DNA of 64,000 nucleotides. Origin: Pogonophryne albipinna. Lineage: Eukaryota; Chordata; Actinopteri; Perciformes; Artedidraconidae. This document shows positions 13,540-23,807 of the stretch, piece after piece (position 1 is the stretch's first letter; each line of letters opens with the position of its first letter). A model generated the notes under the pieces. The model made no database searches and had not been told where the DNA came from. It was given only the letters and a program-made list of their open reading frames with translations. Location: NCBI GenBank assembly GCA_028583405.1, contig CM053258.1:6925207-6989206 (forward strand), given 5' to 3'. Made by a program: the position numbers and the translations under genes.

Positions 13540-13911
13540 TGTGAAGCTGACAATTGAGCAGACCAAGCAAGGAGGCAGAGGCAGCACGTCCCAAATATAA
13601 CCCGGTGTGGGCATTTATTACAGCATGAACACAATACACACAGCCTCAATCCTGCTGCTGCTGTTCACGGGGGCACAGCCTGCAGCCACCAGGACCTCAC
13701 ACACACTACCAGCCTCTCCAACAGCAAAACCCCAGAGCCTAAATGCCCAACCCAACAGGACACAGGTGAGGGGGGAGGAGACAACACAGGGCACCAGGTG
13801 CACACAATCAACGACAGACATGGGGAAAGGGGAACACTTTTCAACAACAAAAAACTAAACAACCCGTAACGGAGGCCGAGATCTATGAGCACAGAGATCA
13901 CCTCCGTGACA
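13540..13911 (-). repeat. 5' LTR of the retrotransposon
   Basis: This is 372 bp, starting TGTCACGGAGG and ending GCTTCACA on the minus strand. It should hold the promoter for the 243-codon ORF; I cannot point to a convincing TATA box. Confidence 0.9.
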
Positions 13912-14020
13912 GTGTTGGAGGAGGGGCTCTGTAAGGAAGTGGCAGATTTTTTCCGGTTGTGTATTTTCAAGTTCTAGCGCACTCGAGCTGGTTTCTCAAA
14001 CGTACCTACCCCACCTTTAA

Positions 14021-15778
14021 AGGACCTTAGTGACTGTGGCGTTATTTAATCATTCGAACATCCATAAAGATCTCCTAGCAAAATGCAAAACTGTAAAGCT
14101 CCCTTTAATACAGTGCTTTGTCTTAAATGCTGCTGATATTTAATACACTGATATTTAACTTCTTTCTTACAATGCTTGTAGTTTAAACCATAAACTGACT
14201 AAAATGACTGAATCTCATTGAAGATCCCAAGACTTTAGAAACTTCTTTTCTTGCCACCCGAGGCGGTTATTTTCTCATCACTCTTTCGAAGTCCTGTCAA
14301 TCATTCTGGCAGAGCGGCTGTCACTTTTCTTTTCAATTGGTGTCAATCTTTTTTAAATACAGAACTTCGGCAGAATATTGCTATATATATATATTTTTAA
14401 ATATTTGCTTTGATATCAAATGTTCAAACACTTTTTAAAAAACACTTAAAAAAAACGTAAAAGCTGTTTATCCAAGCGAGGTTTCTCCCCCGCTCTGGAG
14501 CTCCCTGCTGTGCTGTGAAACATTTACATCTCCATCTGCTCCACAGAGAGCCCGGCGGAGGAGCTCGACCGAGAGAGGGACCGAAATTGCGAAAGGGAAA
14601 GAGAGAAAGAGCAAGAGAGAGCAAGAGATTTCAGGAAATTTCATCACGCTGACTGGGAGGCATCTCGGAGATGAGATGTGGGGGCGGCTGGGATGAATAT
14701 GTAAGGTCAGACTCTCAGGTAGATCCAGCTTCCTGTTTAACCTCCTCACAGCGTCTTCAGAGGCCACCTTGTTTCCTATTCAGTACAAAGCAGGGGGAAA
14801 GTCACGGGAGTACCCCTCCTTATCTTGGGAAAGAGGCTTTAATTCAATTAAAGCTGTGACACGGAGGTGAGGACAACTGACGCCTGATATTGGAGAAACA
14901 CCCCGTCAGATTAATTATCCCCTCACCCTCTGGTGAAACGGCTTTCATACTGTAATCTGCCTGAAATCGTAATAACACCATCAGTAATCGAACACAAAGG
15001 GGAAAGCTCGGGATGTATTTGCAGCTGTGGCGGATTAATAACGGTTCATTAGTGATAATATCAATTCAAACGTGTCTACGGTAGGACTGTGAGGTGAGAA
15101 GGAGAGAAGCAAATAAACCACAAAAAGAAGAAAAGGATTCTCTCCTGCATCTTGTTTGCTTCAATTCCTGCCTAATGCGACTTTAATCAGAAAAGTGGGT
15201 GAGCACTTGTAATTTTGTAATGAACTCATTAAAACCTGTTTACGCCTGCATGTGAAGGCATCAGTTATTACCTAGGCCTTGTGTGAATGATTAGGACTGT
15301 CAGGTTAATCTAAATACATAGAAAATCATTGATTAGAGCTTCTACGGCTTAGCTGCTCAGGGAGAAGCAGCGCTGCCATGCAGAGTCATTAATCAGTGCC
15401 ATGGGTGCATTCCGACAGGTGATTGTCTGAAATCACGCAGAAGCAGATGTTTAAGAGTCAACGATGGACATTTTTATCAGCATAACACATCCAAGACTAA
15501 TTAAAAAAACCCTGAATGATTAATTAGAGAACAATATTTTACAGAAACGCCACATATACACTGCAGTGAATTGTTTAAGCCAAGAGATTCCCTGCGTACA
15601 ACCAGTAGCTAAAAAAACACCCTTTTATCTTTGACAAACTCTCATAAAAGCAGCATCAATACACAGAGAGCACAAAGTGATACTGTGAGTGCAGCCACAG
15701 CACATACAGATGAGCACACACGTTCACACACAACCAGCTTTGTAATCCATATCAGAGATGCAAACGGTAAAGCAGTAC
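14021..15778. other. Repeat-free non-coding stretch rich in TAAT motifs
   Basis: No exon or transposon is recognised. Between about 14,840 and 15,540 there are at least ten ATTA/TAAT cores (e.g. ATTAATTA near 14,912, GGATTAATAACG near 15,034, CATTAATCAG near 15,387, GATTAATTAG near 15,519). This pattern is often seen in homeodomain-bound enhancers, but conservation is untested. Confidence 0.4.
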
Positions 15779-15844
15779 CTGCCGCTCACGCAGAGCCTCA
15801 TCCCGAAGACTGAGAGATACAAATCCTGCTGCCTGAGCCTCTCG
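15779..15844 (-). CDS. begain: Probable begain upstream coding exon (66 nt)
   Basis: On the minus strand an acceptor (CTCCATTTCCCCAG) precedes the exon and a donor (GGCAG|GTACTG) follows. Entered in phase 2, as the 29-nt exon upstream requires, it reads SERLRQQDLYLSVFGMRLC and so on without a stop and leaves in phase 2. That is the phase required by the exon at 1272-1433. A second open frame exists (phase 0) but would not join to either neighbour. Assignment rests on splice phase and order, not on a remembered begain sequence. Confidence 0.5.
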
Positions 15845-16131
15845 CTGGGGAAATGGAGAAAACCCCCTTTTTAAATGCGAACGCAGCTCCCCCTTTACAG
15901 TTTAGAGAAGCCCCCAGCACATGCACAGCATCCCACCAACACTGCCGCCGCCGCCGCCGCTGCTGCCACCTCCGACACCACAACGCCACTCCAACAGCAG
16001 GCAAGAGGGAAGATAGAGAGGGAGAGGGACTGTGCAAGAGTGGAAAGAAAAGGAAGAGTGGGAGGGAAGGAGCTTAAAGGAAGAAGACTGGGAGAACGCG
16101 GGGGCGTGATGATGGAGAGCTGAAAGATATG

Positions 16132-16171
<40 letters not shown>

Positions 16172-16184
16172 GGGGAAAGCTTAC
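15845..16184. other. Short intron with CCG and AG repeats
   Basis: It contains a short CCG run near 15,945-15,962 and an (AG)n tract at about 16,136-16,167. No coding exon is supported. Confidence 0.5.
16136..16167. repeat. (AG)n microsatellite
   Basis: This is an uninterrupted AG dinucleotide run of about 30 bp. Confidence 0.9.
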
Positions 16185-16213
16185 CTGATGATATTCATCT
16201 CTTCATCAGGTAC
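16185..16213 (-). CDS. begain: Probable begain micro-exon (29 nt)
   Basis: The acceptor TTTCCTTTAG and donor CATCAG|GTAAGC bound 29 nt that read VPDEEMNII plus two bases. Only the phase-0 frame is open. This is the phase left by the exon at 18,609-19,001, and it exits in phase 2 as the exon at 15,779 requires. It is missed by ordinary ORF finding because of its length. Confidence 0.45.
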
Positions 16214-18608
16214 CTAAAGGAAATGACAGCATGTTAGTGGAGGGGACCCATAACTGCTAAGTAGAGCATCGCTGCAGCACAAACAGAAACAAAACATACA
16301 TATTCAGCAGGCGCGCTCTCATGTTTTTGTTTATGTTCCCCCCCCCTCTTCTATCTCTTCCCTCCTCCCTCATTCGCTCCGCTCCCTCCACGCTCGTGAG
16401 AAAACCCTCATCAGGCTGTCTACATCTGCGCTTAGTCGAGGAGAACAATCATATCATAGCTAGAGTGTGAGAGTGATAAAAGAGAGGGGAAAGAAGGGGA
16501 GGAGGGAGTGTGTGCAGGGAGAGCGGAAACCTCCATTGCAGCCAGACTGCAGATACATAGCAAGCCCCCCCACGAGGGATGCTGGCAGCAACTCAATGTC
16601 TTTATCTAGGAGCTGAATTGGAGAGAAAGAGATGAAGAGGAGGGGGTGTGGAAAGAGATGGAGATAGGAGGCAGGTGAGGGGAAACAGGTGGTCCAATCT
16701 GTTGAATCTTACATCTCCAGTCCCACACCGTTAGGGAGAAAGCATGTTACAAGTCGGCGGCTGCGGGCACTGATGAATTATGAATCACAGTATTCTCATC
16801 CTCATTCAGATTTAGGGTGCAGGCCCGATCACATGCTGCCGTGTTATCAAGGAATACTGGGGAGCAGGATTAACGTCCACTAGTTTTATTAATGGAGGGA
16901 ACAATCGTTGCAAAGACAATATTACGTCTCCAGGGTGCGTGAAACATAATGGAGACAGAATACCAAGTAATACATGCCTCTAAGCCGGGGGGAAGGATAC
17001 TGAACGATTGGAGTTTGCATCCTTAGCGAGTGCACAGCTGAAGGTCGTGTGCCTGTGAAGAATGTTTTGTTACTGCGCTCACACAAGTGCAAGGACTTGT
17101 GTGAGAAACTTTGCGCACACACTAGCACACTACATTGAAAGATGAACACCAACAGGCTCACATGCCTTCCTCTCTCAGCGCCCACACCACCCACCTTTTT
17201 TTTCAAGCAGTTGCTAAGGTGACGGCAAAGGATGAATTTTAATCAGACAATAAATTAAGGCCATGTGATCTTCTGCTTTATTATTAAATGGCAGCGGAGC
17301 CACTTTCAGAGATCTGTCAAGAGTGTTTTGGGTTCCAGGGGAAACACCGACAGACCGCAAATTAAAACTCGCCTGTGAACAGTACAGTCGCATGTTTACA
17401 GATTGTCCTGGGAATGCAAAAACATAGTCATAATAATGCCGGTTTATGCTTTTTTAGAGACTGGAATAATACATTTTGAAACAAGAGGAGGATAGCCAGA
17501 TGGATCATCATCTACAGCAGAGATAAATGTCATGCTGACACTGCAAATACACTCACTTTTTATGCAGTAATTGCTTATTGAGCCTTTAGGTGACATACGT
17601 GAGGAAACCACCAGTTGCTATTCCTGAGAGAAACAGTTTTCACACAGGTTTCTCTGCATCTACGGCCATTTTCGCAAAAGTATGTCTCAAGCTGATTAAA
17701 TGATGGATGTGACACAGTAAATGCTGCTGAGGGGGCTGAGTCAGTAATTGTTCAGTTTGGATTGTGTGTGGAGGAGTTGCTGATGGGTAGAATGCTAATG
17801 AGCGTGCAACCATAAAAGCCAGATCAGTGGTCAGCATGAAGCAGCGCTCCTGTGCACACAGATCACCTGAGTGGAGCCATGGCTGTGGTCAATTCTTATG
17901 ATGTACCTTTGTTAGACTTTTTATCTTGTGTGAAAAATATTTTACATTTTTCTTTAAAGCAGCTATTATTCATTATCAGGGTATTTAGGTCTGTTTAAGT
18001 GAACCTGCTTGACTATGTTTACCAGCTAGTGGCTATCTTTGCCTGTTTGCCTTTTAAGAGCTTATTCTTAAAAACGACCGCCTGCTGCAACTAAAAACAG
18101 TCAACTAATATGTGTTATAGTAAATTACTTAAATCTTAATATATATGTTTATAAGAGAGTGGTTGTGCATTGGTTTGTGGGGATAAGGGCTTATGTATGT
18201 ATGTGTGACTAAATGTTTGGCATATAACATATTTATTTCTTCCCTGTGTCCATAAAAGTTCTCTTTCATATTTTTCTATACACACACCTTTCCTTACTTT
18301 TGTATTTCTTGAGGTTTTGATGTGTGGATTATTTCCTGTATGCTGTTGTTATAATCTTGATTAAAACACATCTTCATAGTCTGCATTAGACATAGTAACC
18401 TCATCATGACTTGCCTATTTCTTCCCTGCTCTGAATTGTAGAGCAGAAAAGCCCCAGATCAAAATCAAGAGTGACTTACTCAAATCATGCAGCCTTGATT
18501 TATTCAGGCATCACTTCAAACTCTGTGAGGAACAATTTCCACTCCAATCATAGCATATGTTCCTTAGCCTGGCTGTGATTAAAGCCTGGGATGACTCTCA
18601 TCACTCAC
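16214..18608. other. begain intron, no gene seen
   Basis: This is unique sequence with polypurine runs at 16,440-16,690. No supported exon and no bounded transposon were found. Confidence 0.5.
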
Positions 18609-19001
18609 CATGTTGGTGCCCCTGGGCAGAGAGGCAGATCTGCAGGGGTATCTGGGGAAGTCACGATGAAACTCCGGAAAGGGACACTTCAATTCAAAGC
18701 CTTCACAGAACTGTGGAGGAGGTGGGATCACGTTTCTCTCATCTATTTCCTGCTGTGGTGTTGTCTCTACTTCCTGTGACTGGTCATTCCTCCTCACATT
18801 GTCGATGTCGGTCTCCAGATAGCTTTTCTGTGCCAGGTCAAGGAGGGTTTGATCTTCTTGGGTCTTTTTCTGCTCGGGTAAAAAGTCCTGCTGTTGGGCC
18901 ATTGAGCAGGGCAGCCGCTGTGTCGCCACGTGGGTCTCGCCTTCGGGCTGGGGGGGAGTTGTGGTGGTGAAGCTGGAGGGAGAGGGTGGATGCCCAAATA
19001 C
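18609..19001 (-). CDS. begain: Probable begain long-isoform N-terminal exon (393 nt)
   Basis: On the minus strand the acceptor CAAACAGCCTGCAG is followed by 131 open codons from VFGHPPSPSSF to PRGTNM, and then by a strong donor ATG|GTGAGTG. The exon is phase 0 at both ends. The product is Pro/Gln/Ser/Thr-rich and looks disordered (PPPPQF, FPEFHRDFPRYPCRSASLPR). An in-frame stop lies upstream at 19,029-19,031, beyond the acceptor, so the exon has no start of its own and needs an upstream exon not identified here. The link to begain is by strand, order and matching phase; it could belong to another gene. Confidence 0.5.
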
Positions 19002-19201
19002 CTGCAGGCTGTTTGGGTCAAACAAACCTCATCCAGGAACAGTGAAACTACCCTGGTCTTTCATATTTTACTACACTGTAGTTGTACAGTATTAGCGCTG
19101 GTGTAGGTCAGAGCAGAGCCCCTCCCCTGACACAGCCCACCCTCTCTGGCCATGCGTGCAGTTTGTTGTGCTGGCTGCCTTCGCCTGTGCATGAGCTCTG
19201 C

Positions 19202-19765
19202 AATGAGGCCAGAGGTGGGAAGTAGTGGAGTACAAATACTTCGTTACGGTACTTACATTTTTCTGGTATCAGTACTTTACTCCACTTTTTACTTTTACTT
19301 CTTACATTTTTAATACCTGTACTTTCTACTTCTTACATTTTCAAAATAGGTTTGTTCCTTTAGTTTTAATCTGTGTTTGGTGGTGTGATCATTATTATTT
19401 AGAGTCATTGCGTGCCTATTGATTTGAACACGATCCGTGTATCCATCATTTCCTGGTCTTCTCTAAACAAGAGGGACCAATGAAAACGTTGTCATGTTGC
19501 CGTTGTTCAGCATCGAAACATTCATTAGCTAACAATGACATTATTGTTCTATTAATATAAAGGGAGGTCAGGTACTCTTTAAATCAGATGGTAGTTATGG
19601 GTACTTTTTACTTAAGTACATTTCGAAGCCCATACTTCTTTACTTTTACTTGAGTAAAAAAGTTTAGTCAGTACTTCTACTTTTACCAGAGTATTTTTGA
19701 ACACGAGTATCTGTACTTCTACTTGAGTAAAGGATGTGTGTACCTTTGCCATCTCTGAATGAGGC
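19202..19765. mobile_element. Non-autonomous hAT-like element with 8-bp target duplication
   Basis: The element spans 19,210-19,757, begins CAGAGGTGGGAAG and ends GCCATCTCTG, and is flanked by AATGAGGC on both sides. The interior is rich in AGTACTT/TTACTTTTAC motifs, the same style as the elements at 5,162 and 38,740. There is no coding capacity. Confidence 0.8.
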
Positions 19766-20814
19766 CATATGTAAGGGCAACCTGCAGGTTTCCCACACCT
19801 TCTCATTCAGGTTTGAAACACTTCCTTTCTTTGGTTCCTGATAAAGTTGCTCGTGGGCTCATGCTGCGGGCACTGTGGCAGGATGGCTGGTTTTATGAGG
19901 GCCCCATCAGCTCCTCTAGCTGGCGTTTCTGCTTACAGCTCGTGAGGGGGCCCAAGATTTGTTTAGCTATCTGGCTCAGCTTTGCTCTAACTCTAGGGAA
20001 GAGGATGCATGCTGTGCTGCTTGTCACGTCCGTCAGCAAGAATCTGTTCTTTCTCTTAATTGTTGCAACTGGCTGCTGATCCATGGTCTATTGGAAAGCC
20101 CAACGTTTTAAAGAGTTCTACCCCAATCTTGTCTTATTAGTGTGCAATCCTGACCTAGAAGAGATCCTATTCATTTCACTCTAGGCTGAACAGATGGCCT
20201 CCTTCAGTGCCAGAATAACCCCCTGCTATGTCAGACAAGGACATCCATGAGTTAAAATGTAATGCAGAGAACAACAGAGACACACTATTAGGTCAGTCTA
20301 ACAAAACTATCACTCATCTCTTAATATTTGCCCACAAACACGATAACATCTTCTTGCGTTTCGACATTCTGAGGCCGAAGTCAAAGGAAGTGAAATCACA
20401 GCTTCTCTGTTAATCTGCTGAAGCTTCAGGTTTGGGTTTAATGAGGGAATTCTCACACAATTGTGGCGAGTGTCTTCGCTATTTGACAGAGCTTACTCCA
20501 AGTGTGCTGTTCTTAATTAGACGGTCTATTGATAGCAGAGTAGGCAAAGCTTTTTCAGCTTTTTCCAGGTCATTGGTCGGTCGAGAAGAGCATTGATCCA
20601 ACAGAGCACATGGCAGCTGACACACAGACTAATGGACAGGCAGAGTATTGGATTACGATAATCATATCAATATCTCTCATGAAACAGAACAGTGGTGCTC
20701 ATAAAAGACCATTAGCATGTTGAAATGGAAAGAGATGTTCTAATGTAGAATAATGGCTCTCTCCCCCTTTATTCAGTTTGTATGATAAGCTAAGCTAAGA
20801 GTGCATGCACTATA
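19766..20814. other. Non-coding, nothing recognised
   Basis: The small ORFs near 19,759-20,084 overlap each other on both strands and have no recognisable product or splice support. Confidence 0.4.
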
Positions 20815-21787
20815 ATAATAATAGCTTAGATTTATATAGCGCCTTTCATGGGACCCAAGGTCGCTTTACAAGGAAGAACAGGGCAAAACAAACATAACAA
20901 TACAAAAAGCAATCAGACAACCAGTCAGACAGCAAAAACAACAAATATATTAGGGGCCAAAGGCCTTGGTGAACAGATGGGTCTTGAGGGCCCTTTTGAA
21001 GGCATCAAGCGTGGGGATGTTGCGGATCTCCGCAGGGAGAGCGTTCCAGAGGGTGGGGGCTGCCACGCTGAAGGCTCAGTCCCCGAAGGTTCGCAGTTTG
21101 GTGCGGGGGGTGGTAAGCAAGCCAGAGTCTGAAGACCGCAGGTTCCGGGGTGGGGCATGTGGGTGAAGGATGTCCGATAGGTACTGGGGGGCAAGGGCAT
21201 GGAGGGACTTGTAGGTAAGGAAGAGGATTTTGAATGATATGCGGGACTTGACCGGCAACCAGTGGAGGTGGATGAGGGTGGGAGTGATGTGCTGCCATGG
21301 CTTTGTATTTGTGAGTACCCTAGCAGCACAGTTTTGGACATACTGGAGCCTGTCCGGGGTTTTGTTGGGAACCCCAAACAGGAGACCATTGCAGTAGTCG
21401 GGAGGTGACAAACGCATGGACTAGGGTTTCGGCAACCGACTCCGAGAGTGACGGTCGGAGTCTTGCAATGTTCCTTAGATGGAAAAAGGCCGATTTGGTC
21501 ACAGACTTGACGTGGGAGTGGAAGGAGAGGGTGGAGTCGAGGATGACACCCAGGTTGCGGGCTTCAGGAGATGGGGAGATGGAGCAGCCGTCAACCTCGA
21601 GGATGAAGTCACCAACCTTCTGGAGCAGCGCCTTGGGTGCCACAACCATGAGCTCTGTTTTCCTGCTGTTTAGTTTGAGATAGTTGCATGACATCCATGC
21701 TTTGATGTCATGCAGGCAGTTGATGAGAGACTGAGGGGGGAGCTGGGAGGATGGAGTGGTGCTGAGATACAGTTGGGTATCATCAGC

Positions 21788-23230
21788 TTAATAGTGGAAA
21801 TTGAGTCCATGATGTCGGATGATCTGGCCGAGGGGGAGCATATAAATGGTGAACAGGAGGGGGCCAAGCACAGAGCCCTGGGGTACACCGTGGTGGACTG
21901 GGGCCGGGGGTGAATTAGAGCCATTGATGGAGACAAACTGTTTCCTGTTATGGAGGTAGGATGTGAACCAAGACAGCGCTGTGCCAGTGATACCTAGGAG
22001 GTCTGAGAGGCGGGTGAGGAGAATGTTGTGAGAGATGGTGTCAAACGCTGCAGAGAGGCCCAGGAGGATGAGGATGCTGAGGCGGCCAGAGTCAGCAGCA
22101 ATGAGGAGATCGTTGGTGATCTTGATGAGGGCGGTCTCAGTGCTGTGTTGCTGTCTGAAGCCGGATTGGAAGGGCTCATAGAGCTCATGGTTGGACATGT
22201 ATAGATGGAGTTGGCCGGCGACCACTCTTTCCAGAGTTTTGCTTAGGAAAGGAAGGTTGGAGATTGGCCGGTGGTTCTGGAGGTCGTCGGGGTCCAGGCC
22301 AGGTCTTTTGAGTATGGGGGTGACTGAAGCGATTTTGAAGCTGGTGAGGAATATACCAGGAGCCAGAGAAGCGTTGATGATGACCACCATGTAGGGACAG
22401 AGGGTGGGTAGGCAGTCCTTGACCAGGGCTGTGGGCATGGGGTCCAGGGAGCAGGTGGAGGTCTTGGCCGAACTGACCAGTTTGGCCACTTGGAGAGCAT
22501 CCACAAGGGAGAAGGAGGAGAGGTTGGAGTGGGAGAGGCGCGGCGCTGGGGGTGCGTTACCAGGTGGCTGAGGTGCAGGTAGGGGGGGAGGGCCAGGCGC
22601 CAGGAGCTGCTGATGGATGGCCTCGACTTTCGCCTGGAAGAAGTCGAGGAATTTGGAGCACAGATCGGGAGCCCCTGAGGGCTGGGGGTCGGCAGGGGGG
22701 CGGGGTAGGCGGTTGATGGTGGAGAACAGTGTTCTGGGGTTGCTTTGCTGGGCACCGATGAGACGGGAGTAGTAGTGGGAGAGAGCTTCCTTGTAAGTTT
22801 TGACATGGTCATGAAAGGCCAGGAGGTGGACCGTGAGGCCAGTTTTCTTGGAGAGCCTCTCCAGCTGGCGACCAGAGGCCTTCAAGCGGCGGAGTTCGGT
22901 GGTGAACCAGGGGGCAGGGCGGGTGAAGGAAACAGTCCGGGTTTTGATGGGGGCGAGAGAGTTGAGACTGAGGGATAGGGCAGTGTTGTAGTGGGCTACC
23001 AGGCCGTCCACGGTGGATTCGGAGGGAGCCGAGGCCATGTGGGTAGCTATCAGGTCGGATAGGGCCGGTGAACTCACAGTCTTGATGTTCCTAAACATAA
23101 TGGTGCGTTTGGGATGCTGCCTGGGCAGGGAGACCGGAACAGTGAAGAGGATGGCGTGGTGGTCAGATACAGCCAAGTCGAGGCGCTGTAGGTCAGGGGG
23201 GCGGAGAGCCGGTAGAGCATACCAGGTCCA
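21788..23230 (-). pseudogene. LINE reverse transcriptase domain, catalytically broken
   Basis: After SDHHAILF the frame continues through NHRPISNLPFLSKTLERVV, FQSGFR, LLGLSAAFDT and HGVPQGSVLGPLLF. The motif A aspartate (expected LDLSAAFD) is Gly, GGC at 22,058-22,060. The frame stops at TAA (21,788-21,790) at the Tyr position just before ADD, where the active site should read YADD. The region below 21,788 continues as TELMVV, LGVILD and RLQYVQNCAARVL with a further frameshift near 21,405. The plus-strand ORFs here are antisense shadows. Confidence 0.85.
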
Positions 23231-23807
23231 GCGTGTGGCCTTTGGTGTGGGTGGGGCCCTGGACATGTTGCTTGATGCTGAAGCAGTCCAGAAGTGAGAG
23301 GAATTCAGCAGTGAATGTCCATTTACTGGAGTCCACGTGAATGTTAAAATCACCGAGCAGGAGAGTTGATGGAGACATGGAGCAGAGAGAGGTGAGTAAC
23401 TCAGACAGGAAGGTAGTGGAAGCTTTAGGTGGGCGGTAGATGAGGGCAACCTGGAGCGGAGCAGACCCAGCCAGTTTGAAGACAACACACTCAAATGAGG
23501 TCGTAGTAGGTACTGGGAGTTCTTTAACCAGGATGCCAGCTCGGTGGATAACAGCCAATCCACCGCCACGACCCAGGGAGCAGGGCTTCTGGATGTACAG
23601 ATAGCCTGGGGGTGTGGCTTGATTGAGTGTCACAAAGTCCTGCTGATTTTGCCATGTCTCTGTTAAGCATAGGATGTCAATGCTTCTGTCAGTGATAATG
23701 TTGTGGATGAGTAGTGCTTTGTTGTTGAGGGAGCGGGTATTCAGCAGCATAAATGTCACATGGTTGTTCATAGATGTTGAAGGGAACAAGGAGGGAGAAA
23801 CCAGCAC
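23193..23807 (-). pseudogene. LINE endonuclease domain (part of broken ORF2)
   Basis: This is an apurinic-type endonuclease domain with the usual landmarks: LLNTRSLNNK (start), CLTETW (catalytic Glu), RGGGLAVI, LIYRPP and LLGDFNIHVD (Asp/Asn pair). The expected SDHHAILF end lies in the next frame (22,9xx-23,1xx region), so a frameshift of one base occurred near 23,200. It nicks target DNA in active elements; this copy cannot make a continuous protein. Confidence 0.8.

Larger units (their letters stand above)
12290..13916 (-). mobile_element. Young non-autonomous LTR retrotransposon carrying a prkrip1-like ORF
   Basis: The full element runs 12295-13911 and is flanked by the 5-bp duplication GTGTT (12290-12294 and 13912-13916). 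Read on the minus strand it has these parts in order: 5' LTR (13911-13540, starting TGTCACGG and ending TTCACA); a primer site TGGTGTCAGAAGTGGGAT 2 bp further on; one ORF of 243 codons; a purine-rich tract GGGGAGAGGGGTAAGGAAA; and the 3' LTR (12680-12295). The LTRs differ by two short indels and, by eye, one substitution, so the insertion is recent. There is no protease, reverse transcriptase or integrase, so it must depend on another element. The primer site matches those known for Leu-tRNA-primed gypsy-type elements. Confidence 0.88.
12019..14020. mobile_element. TTAA-flanked MITE, interrupted by an LTR retrotransposon
   Basis: The left end is TTAA|AGGTGG..GAGTTTGAGAAACCGGCTCGA and the right end is ACTCGAGCTGGTTTCTCAAACGTACCTACCCCACCT|TTAA, so a TTAA flank and inverted termini of about 30 bp are visible. 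The left terminus has lost some bases. The two arms (12019-12294 and 13912-14020) are one element split by the LTR retrotransposon. An uninterrupted copy in the opposite orientation lies at 32127-32476. TTAA target choice suggests a piggyBac-like mobiliser, but the termini do not begin CCC, so the class is an inference. Confidence 0.75.

Noticed and set aside
18557..18970. Plus-strand 137-codon ORF
   Set aside because: It is the antisense shadow of the splice-bounded minus-strand exon at 18,609-19,001.
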